Assembly: GCF_042219825.1 (NCBI RefSeq)
Contig: NZ_JBHJHQ010000009.1
Span: 227,639 to 291,638 of the forward strand
DNA: 64,000 nt
Direction of reading: 5' to 3'
Origin: JBHJHP01 sp042219825
GTDB lineage: Bacteria > Bacteroidota > Bacteroidia > Bacteroidales > UBA5342
Shown: one piece after another, positions 54,005 to 63,871 of the stretch
How positions within the stretch are numbered: position 1 is the first letter of the stretch
Layout of the letters: every line of letters starts with the position of its first letter
Notes under the pieces: generated by a model
What the model saw: the letters and a program-made list of their open reading frames with translations, nothing else
The model's database searches: none
What the model was told of the DNA's origin: nothing
Position numbers and translations under genes: made by a program

Positions 54005-55468
54005 TTAATTATTCAGAATTTTCACATTGTTGATTCTTCCTGATGCTTCCTCAACCCTAATCATATAAATACCGGATGGGAATCCGGAAAAATCGCAACT
54101 TTTTTTGTGTTTCACGGAAGTCAGTTTTCTTCCATTCATATCAAATACATCAATATCTACAGGATAAGGCAGTTCAAACTTTTTATTGATAAAACTGTAA
54201 TCCCGTTCATTTTTCATAATATGATCCAGTGCCGTATTTACAGGCACAGAACCATCACTTAAGGCACCATAATCATCTACTGAAACAACCTTAAAATCTT
54301 CCGGAATATTTATACCTTCAGTGACAGAAAATGTATTTTCTTCAGCAAAACCAATTACGCTTCCCTGGAAATATATGACGTAACCAACAGCCTCAGGCAC
54401 CAGATCCCATGTTAGCTGATTTCCCGAAAGCTGAACATTCTGAGGATCATATAACGGTGTTACTGCAGGAAGCGGATCCCAGTATTCCTGTATATTATCG
54501 CTGTTGTGCAGAAAGAATTTAAGTGCATACCGGTTCAATTGCGTTTCGCTTAACTGATAGCTCCATGATACCCTTTGAGACACATCAACAAGATTCCCTT
54601 CCGGAGTTTCATTTTGGTATTCAGCAAAATAACTGGTAAGGTGATTATCGTCAGACCATGTACTCCATCCTTCTGGTTTTATATGACTCCCCAAAGTACA
54701 TTCTATGTAAACCGACGAAGCATTGGGTTGCCATGGTCGTCCCAGATAAACTGAATGATCTGCTACTCCGGAAGCGGCAGTAACATCGCAATACCGAAAG
54801 AGCAAGCCATGGTAAAAATTTCCGGATGCAAAATGGGTAATCAACTTGGCATCTGCAGGAGCTGTGATATAGCTTCCTCCCGGAATGCTTCTTATCGTAC
54901 AACTATCGAAAACATTGGTCGCATCTCCATAAATGTAATCCGTGTTACCCTCAATAGTACACTTATAATTATACTGCCTGCGCTTATGGGCATAATAGGT
55001 ATCCTGGTTGCCAAGGAAATGACAATTTTTAAAAGCCGATCGATCCCCTATTGTACGAATAGCTACTGCTTGTCCAACAGGTCCTGCAGAATTTTTAACT
55101 GTGATATTCTCCATATATAAGTCTGTACCCTCAGCCAAAAATGTATAACTATCCGCTCCAGAGATCGTGGAACCGTTTACCACACGTCCCTGGTAATCAT
55201 CCCAGTCCAGAATAACAGATTCAACATCTTCACCAATAATGCTTACATTGGCCTTTGCAGATGCTAACCAGATTTTCTCATGATAAACACCGCTTTTGAC
55301 AAATATCAGTGTGCGTTGAGAAGCATTATCCGGCACAGCATTGATGGCATCGGTAATATTGGTAAAATCACCTGCTCCCTCCGGGTCAACAACAATATCA
55401 AATACCTGTGCCACAGAAGCAGCAAGACTAATCTGAAGAATTAGTATAATAAATATAGATCTGATCAT
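54005..55468 (-). CDS. CE8 pectin methylesterase with T9SS sorting domain
   Basis: 487 aa from the ATG at 55468, chosen over an ATG 24 codons upstream because it gives a signal peptide (MIRSIFIILILQISLAASVAQ) and starts one base after the upstream stop. Pectinesterase beta-helix with GAGDFTNITDAI, GNQDTYY (acid/base D156), NTDYIYG (nucleophile D177) and YLGRPW. The last 80 or so residues (YPVDIDVFDMNGRKL, PSGIYMIRVEEASG) are a T9SS type A tail. It removes methyl esters from homogalacturonan at the cell surface, making it accessible to the neighbouring PL1 lyases. An Fn3-like linker lies at about 385-440. Confidence 0.92.
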   Translation of the reverse strand: MIRSIFIILILQISLAASVAQVFDIVVDPEGAGDFTNITDAINAVPDNASQRTLIFVKSGVYHEKIWLASAKANVSIIGEDVESVILDWDDYQGRVVNGSTISGADSYTFLAEGTDLYMENITVKNSAGPVGQAVAIRTIGDRSAFKNCHFLGNQDTYYAHKRRQYNYKCTIEGNTDYIYGDATNVFDSCTIRSIPGGSYITAPADAKLITHFASGNFYHGLLFRYCDVTAASGVADHSVYLGRPWQPNASSVYIECTLGSHIKPEGWSTWSDDNHLTSYFAEYQNETPEGNLVDVSQRVSWSYQLSETQLNRYALKFFLHNSDNIQEYWDPLPAVTPLYDPQNVQLSGNQLTWDLVPEAVGYVIYFQGSVIGFAEENTFSVTEGINIPEDFKVVSVDDYGALSDGSVPVNTALDHIMKNERDYSFINKKFELPYPVDIDVFDMNGRKLTSVKHKKSCDFSGFPSGIYMIRVEEASGRINNVKILNN

Positions 55469-55469
55469 T

Positions 55470-57287
55470 TCATTTCTTGATAAGCTTAGAGACCAAAACA
55501 TCTCCTGTTTGAGTTGCTGCCTTAACAATATAACATCCACTATTTAAATGAACAGTAATTTCTGAATTCTCATTATAACCATCATTTAAACTCATCACTG
55601 CCCTTCCTGTAGCATCAAACAACCATAGATTACTGATTGACTCACTGCAACTAACCCTGAACTTATCATCCACCGGATTCGGATAGACATTAAATACAGG
55701 CTTCGAAGTTATGTTTGTTGTCGAAGTTTTAACTTCTTCTCCGGTTAAAGAAAAGAGGTATAACTCAAGATTGGAATATCCACTTTCGGTAATATCTCGG
55801 AAATCCTCCCCGTTATCAGGATTTAAACCATTTGCCTCTTCCCAGGCATCAGGCATGCCATCTTTGTCCCTGTCAGCAGGGGCCTCATCGGCAGGTGTTT
55901 CCTGATACACATCCCATGCGGTGGTTCCTTCCGGAGCATCATTGGGCACAAGGTTGTGTTGCGTGTCAATCAAGCCTGAATTTACACCCTTAATTGGGGT
56001 AAGCTGATCATTCACCGTATATTCATATCTTACAATCCCTATCTCACCCTTCACTTCCTTTATAACACGATCGTCAATAGGATCTCGTTTAGGTAGGGTT
56101 GCACCAACATTATCAAGCACAGAGACATACGTTTCCTGTGCAGTTTGAGTATAGTCGTTGTAATCCTCCAAAGTTCCATCTGACTTTACATGTTCAATGT
56201 CTGAAATGATGCTGTCCTTAGGTGAAAAGCTTATTCCCTGCCAGTTATTATCTGTTACAGACTGGTTACCACTCATGTAGTTCCCATTGACATACCATTT
56301 GGCATAACCACATAATGGTACATCTGCCCGGTTAAGCGAAGGTGCTGCGATGGTCGTCCCACTGGTTGCAGGACCGGGTTTAAAATAGTTATTTACTACA
56401 TTTACATGACTGTAACCGCTACAACTAGGGGTACCTTCCCATTCACCGCCATAGAATGCACCGGATGATCCCCAGTTGAAATTCACATTATCTCGGTAAT
56501 CCACCAATGCATACACATCATTTTTGTTTGATCCATTGATTCTCGGCATTCTGGAATTATGGTGAGCAAGAAGATTATGGTGATACGAAGCATATTCTCC
56601 ACCCCATTGCGTACCATATCCCCGTGCACCTTTTTTATGTATGGAATTGTAAAGTGATTCACTGATTATACACCACTGTACGGTTGTATTATCGTTACTG
56701 GAGAAATGGGTAGTTTCTTCAATTGCCCAACTAAAAGAACAATGGTCTATGATAAAATTACCGCCATTTTCAATCCTGAATGCCGAAGTCTCCTCTCCCA
56801 GTTCATCGCCGGGTCTTGACCTGATATATCTGACAATTACATTTTCAGAGCCGGAAAAATTAAGTGTTGCACCTCTGAAACAGATACCGTCTCCAGGTGC
56901 TGTTTCACCGGCAATGGTCATATAACTCCTGTCTACTCTAAGTTCTCCTTTCAAGTTGATAACTCCACCAACACGAAATACAACATACAAAGGCCTTTGA
57001 AAATTTTCGAGCACTTGCCCATTTACAGTAATATCTTCTATACCTTGTTTTAGAGCCCACCGGAAGCTCCCTTCCGGTGGATTATCCACATCATCTTCAA
57101 GGTTAGTCACCTGAACAACAATACCATAACTTGTTCTTAAACCTGCGGCCCTTGCTCCTTTTGCATATTTCCCATATCCTTCTGCGGAGGGAAATGCCAG
57201 AAGGTCCTGCGCTACAGATGAAACTGAAAAAAGTAATATCCCTGCTCCAACCAAAGTCTTCCTTAATAACCTCATTTTACCTAACAT
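55470..57287 (-). CDS. PL1-family pectate lyase with T9SS sorting domain
   Basis: 605 aa, signal peptide cut near SVAQ. Beta-helix starting LLAFPSAEGYGKYAKGARAAG with IVRYIRSRPGDELG and FIIDHCSFSWAIEE. A calcium-binding-type DRDKDGMPDAWEEANGL stretch follows near 470, then a C-terminal T9SS domain (VFNVYPNPVDDKF, GCYIVKAATQTG). It belongs to a different PL1 branch from the tandem pair. As a T9SS cargo it should sit on the cell surface or be released, acting with the T9SS methylesterase encoded next to it. It follows the susD gene by 20 nt. Confidence 0.92.
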   Translation of the reverse strand: MLGKMRLLRKTLVGAGILLFSVSSVAQDLLAFPSAEGYGKYAKGARAAGLRTSYGIVVQVTNLEDDVDNPPEGSFRWALKQGIEDITVNGQVLENFQRPLYVVFRVGGVINLKGELRVDRSYMTIAGETAPGDGICFRGATLNFSGSENVIVRYIRSRPGDELGEETSAFRIENGGNFIIDHCSFSWAIEETTHFSSNDNTTVQWCIISESLYNSIHKKGARGYGTQWGGEYASYHHNLLAHHNSRMPRINGSNKNDVYALVDYRDNVNFNWGSSGAFYGGEWEGTPSCSGYSHVNVVNNYFKPGPATSGTTIAAPSLNRADVPLCGYAKWYVNGNYMSGNQSVTDNNWQGISFSPKDSIISDIEHVKSDGTLEDYNDYTQTAQETYVSVLDNVGATLPKRDPIDDRVIKEVKGEIGIVRYEYTVNDQLTPIKGVNSGLIDTQHNLVPNDAPEGTTAWDVYQETPADEAPADRDKDGMPDAWEEANGLNPDNGEDFRDITESGYSNLELYLFSLTGEEVKTSTTNITSKPVFNVYPNPVDDKFRVSCSESISNLWLFDATGRAVMSLNDGYNENSEITVHLNSGCYIVKAATQTGDVLVSKLIKK

Positions 57288-57307
57288 CTATTGTACTAAA
57301 AATGTAT

Positions 57308-59137
57308 TTATTCTGCTAACGGATCAAAAGTACCATTGATATAACCTATGGTTTGCTGAATTGAATCACTTGAATTAACAACTGAATATTTTAATGGATA
57401 AAAATCATACAACTCACGATAATTTAAAGACTGAACTTCACCATTAACGGCACCCTCCATTATTTTTTCCTCAACATCAAAATAGGTTTCATAATTTTCA
57501 TCGACATCAACATATCCATAAAAAACAGCTGTATCCAGTCGGAAAAATCCCCGAAATTCTCCACTTCTTACTCTTTGATCCCATGGTGATTTCGCTGTTA
57601 TTGATAAACCTAATCGCTGAGTTCCATTTAATTTCTTAACGATATTTCCCATATCCTCTCTAAACATTAATCGGCGTCGAAGATCATAAAACCGTTTATT
57701 CTCAAATGCAAACTCCACCTGGCGTTCAATCATGATTAATTGCCTCAATTCCTCTTTCGATACTGTATTAGGTATACCAAAAGTTCCATCACCAGGTTCA
57801 ATTCCAGCTCTTTCCCTAATTCTTCTGATCTCAGTCAATGCTTCATCAATCTTGCCTATTTCATTGGCACACTCTGCAAAATTCATCAGCACCTCTGCAT
57901 ATCTTAGTTCGTGCCAAGATGTACTGGTCTGCGATACAAGCTCCTCTGATATATCAGGATTTGTAGCCTTTCTACAGTAAAAACCAGTTGAAGGCGACCT
58001 TCTGTTTTCAGACATATTTTGGTAGTAGGTCCATTGTAAATCGTTTTCTTTACTTGTCATACTCCATTCACACCCATTGTATGCAATAGTTGCATAAAAC
58101 CGTGGATCTCTATTATGCCAGTAATAAATAGGGTCATATCCAGAATCAGCTTCGTCAATTCTTTTACCGTTAGCCATAGGAAAGGCTTGAACTAAGGTCC
58201 AAGTAGGGGCATATCCACCATTGCCACCTCCTGAAGGTGGCCTTACGCTCGCTTCCCAACCTGAGGTGTAATCAGGACTAACATCATAATCGTAACGTTT
58301 AAATATAACGGACTCTACATTATCCAAAACATCAGTTGTAAAAATTGTGCTAAAATCCGGATATAAATCCCTTGGAACACTCATTTGTGAAAGAAGATCG
58401 ATGGCTTCCTGATTGGCATCATATGCACTTTGCCATCTGCTTTGATCATCATTACGGTTAAACAAAGGACTTGCCCAGGTTAATAATACGCGACCTTTAT
58501 AGGCAGCAACAGCACCACTGGTAAAACGTCCGTTATCTTCAGGTTGTTCCCATTCAACAGGTAACCACTCTTTGGCAAAATTCAGGTCCTGTAATATTAT
58601 ATCAAAACTAACTGAAGTTTTGCTTCTTGCAACATCAAGTTTTTCAAAAAAGGGATCCTGAGGCCTTAGAACCATAGGAATTCCACCATGGAATTTAACC
58701 ATTTCAAAATAACGCATAGCTCTGAGTACTCTTGCCTGTGCAATTAATGGATTTCTTTCTTCATCGCTTAATGAAGAGTTCTGTAGTCCTTCAATAGCAA
58801 CATTTATCATACGAATTGCCTTATATTTATCCTTGTGCAAAACCTGAAATGCCAAATCATTAATGTCCTGATCTGTTAACAATCCATAAAGCAGGCTGGT
58901 ATAAGTGGATGAAGAGGAAAAAAACTCATCGCTTAAATAACTATTCACTCCTAATGACATACCTGGCATATTAGCTGCATATAAGTCATTTATATACAGG
59001 TTTGCCTGATCTGCATCCTCCCAGATTTTAGCATCCGTTACCACGTTCAGGTTATCTTTGTTCAAAACATCCGTACAACCAAAGAATAATACTATTGTTA
59101 AGATACAGGCTATATAATTTATTATTTTCATGATCAA
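57308..59137 (-). CDS. susD: SusD/RagB-family surface glycan-binding lipoprotein
   Basis: 609 aa lipoprotein (VLFFGCTD, Cys21). SusD/RagB fold with tetratricopeptide-like helices, including VLRAMRYFEMVKFHGGIPMV in the first half and YAEVLMNFAECANEIGKI, then RRIRERAGI, in the second. SusD proteins cap the SusC channel and bind the oligosaccharide; here homogalacturonan or rhamnogalacturonan fragments are indicated by the following PL1 and CE8 genes. It follows susC by 35 nt, the standard arrangement. Confidence 0.95.
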   Translation of the reverse strand: MIMKIINYIACILTIVLFFGCTDVLNKDNLNVVTDAKIWEDADQANLYINDLYAANMPGMSLGVNSYLSDEFFSSSSTYTSLLYGLLTDQDINDLAFQVLHKDKYKAIRMINVAIEGLQNSSLSDEERNPLIAQARVLRAMRYFEMVKFHGGIPMVLRPQDPFFEKLDVARSKTSVSFDIILQDLNFAKEWLPVEWEQPEDNGRFTSGAVAAYKGRVLLTWASPLFNRNDDQSRWQSAYDANQEAIDLLSQMSVPRDLYPDFSTIFTTDVLDNVESVIFKRYDYDVSPDYTSGWEASVRPPSGGGNGGYAPTWTLVQAFPMANGKRIDEADSGYDPIYYWHNRDPRFYATIAYNGCEWSMTSKENDLQWTYYQNMSENRRSPSTGFYCRKATNPDISEELVSQTSTSWHELRYAEVLMNFAECANEIGKIDEALTEIRRIRERAGIEPGDGTFGIPNTVSKEELRQLIMIERQVEFAFENKRFYDLRRRLMFREDMGNIVKKLNGTQRLGLSITAKSPWDQRVRSGEFRGFFRLDTAVFYGYVDVDENYETYFDVEEKIMEGAVNGEVQSLNYRELYDFYPLKYSVVNSSDSIQQTIGYINGTFDPLAE

Positions 59138-59172
59138 ATTATTTTAAATTCAATTTTTATAATACATCCCTG

Positions 59173-62100
59173 CTAAATATCAAATTTCAAACCAAAGTTA
59201 AACTCCCTGGTGTATGGGTATGTATTGTACCTTGCAATAGCATCATCTTTATAATGAAACGTCGATATTGGTGTCCAAAGATTCTTGCCAGAAAAATAGA
59301 CGCTAAACTGAGGTATTTTATATTTTTCCGCAAATTCAGAGGGCACGCGGTAATTTATCGTCAACGTTTTCAAACGTAATTGATAAACGTCCTTCATCCA
59401 AAAGGTTGTTACTAGTTGGTTTAACGCTGCATATTTTGGACTAGGATATTCCGCATTTGGATTATCCTCTGACCAGAAATCAGCCCAGAAAGAGGGCACA
59501 TTAGATGTATATACTGTTTTGTTGGTCATATCATTAACAGAAATAGATGCCCTTGCTGCTTTATCTGTCACAGTATTTGTAATACCATAGGCCATGCCCC
59601 AGTTCATGCTGAACGACAGATCTTTCCATCTTCCGCCCAGAGTGATGTAAGTTGGTAACAGATTCTTCCATACAAAATGATCATTCACCCTTTGTACATA
59701 CGTCCTGTCTGATCCATTAATTTTACCATCGGGTTCAAATACAATTTCAGGCTCACCTAAACTATCTATTCCAGGCCTGCCAATATCCTGAACAAAAAGC
59801 ATTCCTACACCATAATCATTAGTTAAAGAATAATAAGTGGTATAGTCCCAACCCCACGTTTGTTGCCACTCTGCATTAATAGCATCCAACTGTTCCTGTG
59901 ATCGGATAATGCCATCTGATATATAGCCTTCTTCTCTTCCTTCTGCAAATGTACTTTGACCAATTGGATACCTGAAATCATTAGGCTGTTTATCCGTTGG
60001 TCTTTCAAGAATACGATTGGAATTAAATGAAAAAATGCCATTAACATACCAGGTTAAATCTTTATTTATTTTTCCTCTGTAACCAATCGTCATATCATAC
60101 CCCCAGGCTTCCAGCCGACCCAGGTTTTGGCTTGGCATGTTCTTTCCATCTATTCCTCCTGTTTCAGGTAACTCCACAGAAATCTTATCCAGAATATCAT
60201 ATTGATACGTATAAAATAAATCAGTTGTTATGCTAAGTTTACTATTAAATAATTTCAGGTCAATTCCAAGGTTCTGCATTTGTGACTTTTCCCATGAAAC
60301 TCCTGTACTTACAATATCCCTGTTATTTGTAAGAGCCATTCCTGTAGTTGGGCTGGATCCTCCAAACAAATATCCACTGGAAGGTGTGTAAGTTAACAAA
60401 TACTCCCATGCACCTAAAGAAGCATATCCCAAAACACCAAATGAGTACCGAACTTTAAGAAAGTCGACGACATTACTAATCTTACCGTTTTTCATAAAGT
60501 CCTCTTCCGATATAACCCAACCAGCCGATAAAGAAGGGAATAAGCCCCCTCTTTCGCCAGGAGCAAACCGCGTACTAACATCATATCTTAGTGTAGATTC
60601 AAAAAGATATTTACTGGCATAAGAATAATTCAATCTGAATACGGCTGCCAGATCGCCACTTTCATCCATGCTGCCATCTGTGGTAGCCGCACCTTCATTA
60701 TCGAAAGCATCCTGAATTTCAAGTCCATAAATTTGAATATTGTTTGCATACCCTTTAAAACCAAACCCGCTACTTTCAGATTGCTCATAAGTTACAAATG
60801 AGGATATATCATGTAATCCAAATTTTCTGTTATAGTTCAGGTTTAAGTTTAACTGATAATTCTGTCCATAGCCATAATCCTCTGAAATCCTGTTCCTGTT
60901 CTCCTCTACATGCTCAGCAATTACATTATTTGTTCCCGGTTCAAACTCATACAAGGTGTATGGTATACTATAATCCTTAGAGTAACTATGATTTTCTCTC
61001 CTGCTATAAGTAGCAGAAGCCACCAGACCTTTGACCCTTTCAAACTCATAAGCTAATCTTAAATTCAGGGTAGTTCCCTTATTAACACTTCTTCGATAAC
61101 TGTCAGAATTTAAAAACGCCATTGGATTATCAAAATCATTGGATATAAAAACAGGCTTCCCATCCTGATAAGGTTTATACCGCTGATCCATCTGTAACAG
61201 ATCCATAAATAATCCTTCCATTGTATTAAAACCAGAGCTTTGATAAAACGGGCGTTTAAAGTCCCTGCTATCTGATGCAAGGGTAATATTAGCCTTAAGT
61301 CTGTCTGTGATGTTTGCATCCAGTCCTAACCTGTAAGTATATTTACCAACACCTAGTCCCGGGAAATTTCCCTCAGTATAGAGATATGTTCCACCGGCAT
61401 AATATGTAATCTTTTCATTACCACCTGATATATTAACAGTATGCCGTGATACATTTGAAGCACTCCAGGCTTCCCTCAACCAATCGTAAGTATCAATATG
61501 TCTGAGAGAATCAATCTGAGAGTTAGTATATGGTACCCAATCCGGATCATCCATATATTTTGCATTAGCAAACATAGCCTGCTCCACCGGACTTAACATC
61601 TCGGTTAATTGCGTGGCATCCATAATACCATGACTGCCGGAATAACTTAATTTAAGCTTACCTTTTCGTCCTCTTTTGGTTTTAACTAATACAACCCCAT
61701 TGGCACCTTTGCTACCATATACAGCTGCTGAAGCATCTTTCAGTACAGAAAAACTTTCAATTTCTGATGGATCCAGTACATCAAACTCTTCCTGTGTCAT
61801 TTCAAATCCATCCACAATATAAAGCGGTGCAGGATCTTTAATCCCCAATCCTGACAAGCCAAATGTCGTTTCGGCCCTAATACGTATTCGTGTTTGGGCC
61901 CCGGGATTTCCTGTGGGTTGAGCCGGGGAGATTGAAACTCCCGGCATTCTACCTTCCAGTAGGTTTGTCAGACTTGTAGCCGGGATGTCTTCTATTTCAG
62001 CAGTTGTCATGCTTGAAACTGCTCCTAACAAGTTCTCTCTTTTTACTTCACCATAACCTACAACCACAAACTCATCCAGATCGGAAGCCTTCTCTTCCAT

Positions 62101-62442
62101 CTGAATATTTATGATGCTTTTTCCGCTTACCGGTACGATTTGTTCTTCGTACCCTATAAATGAGACCTTTAATGTATCATCTGGATTTACTTGCAAAGTA
62201 TAATGCCCGTTAAAGTCGGTAATTGTTCCTTTGGCTTTATTTATAACCAGTATATTGACTCCTATTATCGGTTCACCCTGAGGATCTGTAATATCACCGG
62301 AAATATTAATTTGCCCTATCTGTTGCGAATATGAAGCAAAAACGATTAATAGAGCCTGAAATGTTAAGATTAAAATCTTAGATTTATTAAAAAACGAGTA
62401 AACGTTCTTTTGTCGAAATCTTTCACTGTTGACTATTTTCAT
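59173..62442 (-). CDS. susC: SusC/RagA-family TonB-dependent outer-membrane transporter
   Basis: 1089 aa. Signal segment at about 22-40, a carboxypeptidase-regulatory-like domain at about 47-110 (ISGDITDPQGEPIIGVN), a TonB-box-like DEFVVVGYGEVKRE, plug domain at about 140-270 (LTNLLEGRMPGV, PLYIVDGFE, VLKDASAAVYGSKGANGVV) and a long beta-barrel ending FNFGLKFDI. It imports pectin oligosaccharides with its SusD partner, powered by TonB. There is no N-terminal STN domain and no anti-sigma factor gene nearby, so sigma/anti-sigma control is not expected. Confidence 0.96.
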   Translation of the reverse strand: MKIVNSERFRQKNVYSFFNKSKILILTFQALLIVFASYSQQIGQINISGDITDPQGEPIIGVNILVINKAKGTITDFNGHYTLQVNPDDTLKVSFIGYEEQIVPVSGKSIINIQMEEKASDLDEFVVVGYGEVKRENLLGAVSSMTTAEIEDIPATSLTNLLEGRMPGVSISPAQPTGNPGAQTRIRIRAETTFGLSGLGIKDPAPLYIVDGFEMTQEEFDVLDPSEIESFSVLKDASAAVYGSKGANGVVLVKTKRGRKGKLKLSYSGSHGIMDATQLTEMLSPVEQAMFANAKYMDDPDWVPYTNSQIDSLRHIDTYDWLREAWSASNVSRHTVNISGGNEKITYYAGGTYLYTEGNFPGLGVGKYTYRLGLDANITDRLKANITLASDSRDFKRPFYQSSGFNTMEGLFMDLLQMDQRYKPYQDGKPVFISNDFDNPMAFLNSDSYRRSVNKGTTLNLRLAYEFERVKGLVASATYSRRENHSYSKDYSIPYTLYEFEPGTNNVIAEHVEENRNRISEDYGYGQNYQLNLNLNYNRKFGLHDISSFVTYEQSESSGFGFKGYANNIQIYGLEIQDAFDNEGAATTDGSMDESGDLAAVFRLNYSYASKYLFESTLRYDVSTRFAPGERGGLFPSLSAGWVISEEDFMKNGKISNVVDFLKVRYSFGVLGYASLGAWEYLLTYTPSSGYLFGGSSPTTGMALTNNRDIVSTGVSWEKSQMQNLGIDLKLFNSKLSITTDLFYTYQYDILDKISVELPETGGIDGKNMPSQNLGRLEAWGYDMTIGYRGKINKDLTWYVNGIFSFNSNRILERPTDKQPNDFRYPIGQSTFAEGREEGYISDGIIRSQEQLDAINAEWQQTWGWDYTTYYSLTNDYGVGMLFVQDIGRPGIDSLGEPEIVFEPDGKINGSDRTYVQRVNDHFVWKNLLPTYITLGGRWKDLSFSMNWGMAYGITNTVTDKAARASISVNDMTNKTVYTSNVPSFWADFWSEDNPNAEYPSPKYAALNQLVTTFWMKDVYQLRLKTLTINYRVPSEFAEKYKIPQFSVYFSGKNLWTPISTFHYKDDAIARYNTYPYTREFNFGLKFDI

Positions 62443-62500
62443 TAATGTTGTATTTAAAATTACAGTTTATTGAGGTTATCTTCATATCCGCATTTTAATG

Positions 62501-62535
62501 CAAAATTGGAAGAATAGCAAACGCTATCCTTCCAA
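62501..62535 (-). terminator. Rho-independent terminator or attenuator between T9SS gene and susC
   Basis: On the minus strand a 13-bp stem, TTGGAAGGATAGC with GCTATTCTTCCAA (one G-U pair), encloses a GTTT loop and is followed by TTTTG. It starts about 22 nt after the stop of the upstream gene and sits about 64 nt before the susC ATG. It would end or reduce read-through into susC. Confidence 0.7.
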
Positions 62536-62557
62536 TAAAACAATTAAGTGAATTATA

Positions 62558-63583
62558 CTATTTATATAGTACTAACTTGGATGTTTTGATATAGTTTCCT
62601 GATTGAACCTTTATCAAATATATGCCCGAAGGGGCATCATCCAAAGTAACCAGATTGGTTTGCTTTTCTGATTTAACCAACTGACCGTTCAGTTTGAATA
62701 TTTCAATATCAGCCACCTTATTCAGTTTTACCGTGTTTTTATAGCTAAATACTTTTATCAGATCATTCTGAATATTCTGGTTTGCTGATGGCAAATCACC
62801 ATAGACTTTAAAGTCATGAATACGAACAGCCTGCTGAACCGGATCCGCAGGACGGATTTGTAACATCAAATTGTCGGCATAAATCGCATCCTCCCACAAC
62901 ATCCCTTTTGCAGATGGGGTACAGTTAAAAGTGCTTTCAGTTTTTTCCAGTGTAAAAGGATCTTTTGTAAAACTTGAAGCCCAGGCAGCATCACCGGGTT
63001 GATACCGCAAGGTATCCCAGTTAGCACCATCATCCAGGCTAAACAGAACCATAAATCCTCTTCTTTGACCACCACAGCTTGAATGCGAATATTGTATAGC
63101 TTCTACAAACTCCATTGCCCTGAGATCAATGTAGAACTCACCCCTTTTATTGCCATATCCCAGACGCGCTATTTCAACAAACCCATCCGACACACCGGGA
63201 GTGGTTGGATCAGGTTCTATAGGTGTACCATCAGCTTCCATAGATGCAGCAACGCCCCATTCAGGCGCAAAGGCACAGGAATCCCAGGTATAAATCACTT
63301 CGAGATCTGAATTCAGATATTTAACTGTTCTGCTTCCTCCAATGTTTGCAGGTATTGTTTCCAGTGTTTCGTCATCTGTAACCGGTTTACTATCTGTTCC
63401 CCTGTTCCCCATCAGATCCCAGTTACCATAAAAGTCAAACCCTGAAAAATCTTCATCTAAAACGAGTGGAGATCCGGGATTCAATGTTTCCCATCCTGTA
63501 CCTGTACCCGTATCCTGGGCGTATAAACCTAATCCACAACCCAATGTGGCTATTGCAATAAATGTAAAAATTCTTTTTCTCAT
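62558..63583 (-). CDS. Secreted protein of unknown function with T9SS sorting domain
   Basis: 341 aa, signal peptide cut near GLYAQ (about residue 22). Residues about 40-260 look like an all-beta domain (VLDEDFSGFDFYGNWDLMG, FMVLFSLDDGANWDTLRY) that I cannot assign to a named family. The last 75 residues (VKLNKVADIEIFKLNGQLV, PSGIYLIKVQSGNY) are a T9SS type A tail. Similar beta domains are sometimes attached to secreted pectinases, so glycan binding is a guess. Upstream of susC, it is followed by a strong hairpin terminator, so it may be transcribed separately from the SusCD operon. Confidence 0.82.
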   Translation of the reverse strand: MRKRIFTFIAIATLGCGLGLYAQDTGTGTGWETLNPGSPLVLDEDFSGFDFYGNWDLMGNRGTDSKPVTDDETLETIPANIGGSRTVKYLNSDLEVIYTWDSCAFAPEWGVAASMEADGTPIEPDPTTPGVSDGFVEIARLGYGNKRGEFYIDLRAMEFVEAIQYSHSSCGGQRRGFMVLFSLDDGANWDTLRYQPGDAAWASSFTKDPFTLEKTESTFNCTPSAKGMLWEDAIYADNLMLQIRPADPVQQAVRIHDFKVYGDLPSANQNIQNDLIKVFSYKNTVKLNKVADIEIFKLNGQLVKSEKQTNLVTLDDAPSGIYLIKVQSGNYIKTSKLVLYK

Positions 63584-63871
63584 AATCTTCTACTTTTAGT
63601 TAATATGAAATGTTATTTCTCTCTTATAAGTAATGGTCTTATCTTTCAATTTACTGGATTTAATTTTTTACTCCAAAAAAACTTCCTCATGGTTCTTATC
63701 CTGCATGTTTGAAAAGTATAATATGCTGTCATTATTGTATTTTTTAAACCTGCAACGAACCAAAACATCCTTTTTTAGAGGCGTAAATCCAATTAGAGAG
63801 TAAAAAAATTCTTCTATAGAAAAAGTTTAAAAATGAGGGACGCATTGCGTCCCTCATTTAGTTTAAATTTA
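63584..63871. other. Intergenic region containing one terminator, nothing else seen
   Basis: The 288-nt gap between the unknown T9SS gene and the gene entering from the right edge. It is AT-rich, holds a strong hairpin at 63831-63859 and shows no exact TAnnTTTG element, LacI-type operator or reading frame of note. Confidence 0.55.
63824..63859 (-). terminator. Strong rho-independent terminator
   Basis: Perfect 13-bp stem AAATGAGGGACGC (63831-63843) with GCGTCCCTCATTT (63847-63859) around an ATT loop. On the minus strand it is followed by a T-rich run (TTTTTAAACTTTTT). It follows the stop of the right-edge gene by 12 nt and isolates that gene from the SusCD region. Confidence 0.88.

Noticed and set aside
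62397..62410. Operator-like AGTAAACGTTCTTT near the start of susC
   Set aside because: Four of 14 positions differ from the consensus and it is inside coding sequence; not strong enough to claim LacI control of susC.
15298..63583. Full rhamnogalacturonan II degradation system
   Set aside because: Several families fit (GH78, GH106, GH2, GH95, GH127), but I recognise no GH137-GH143 hallmark enzyme in this window, so rhamnogalacturonan II is proposed only as a hypothesis for operons A and E.
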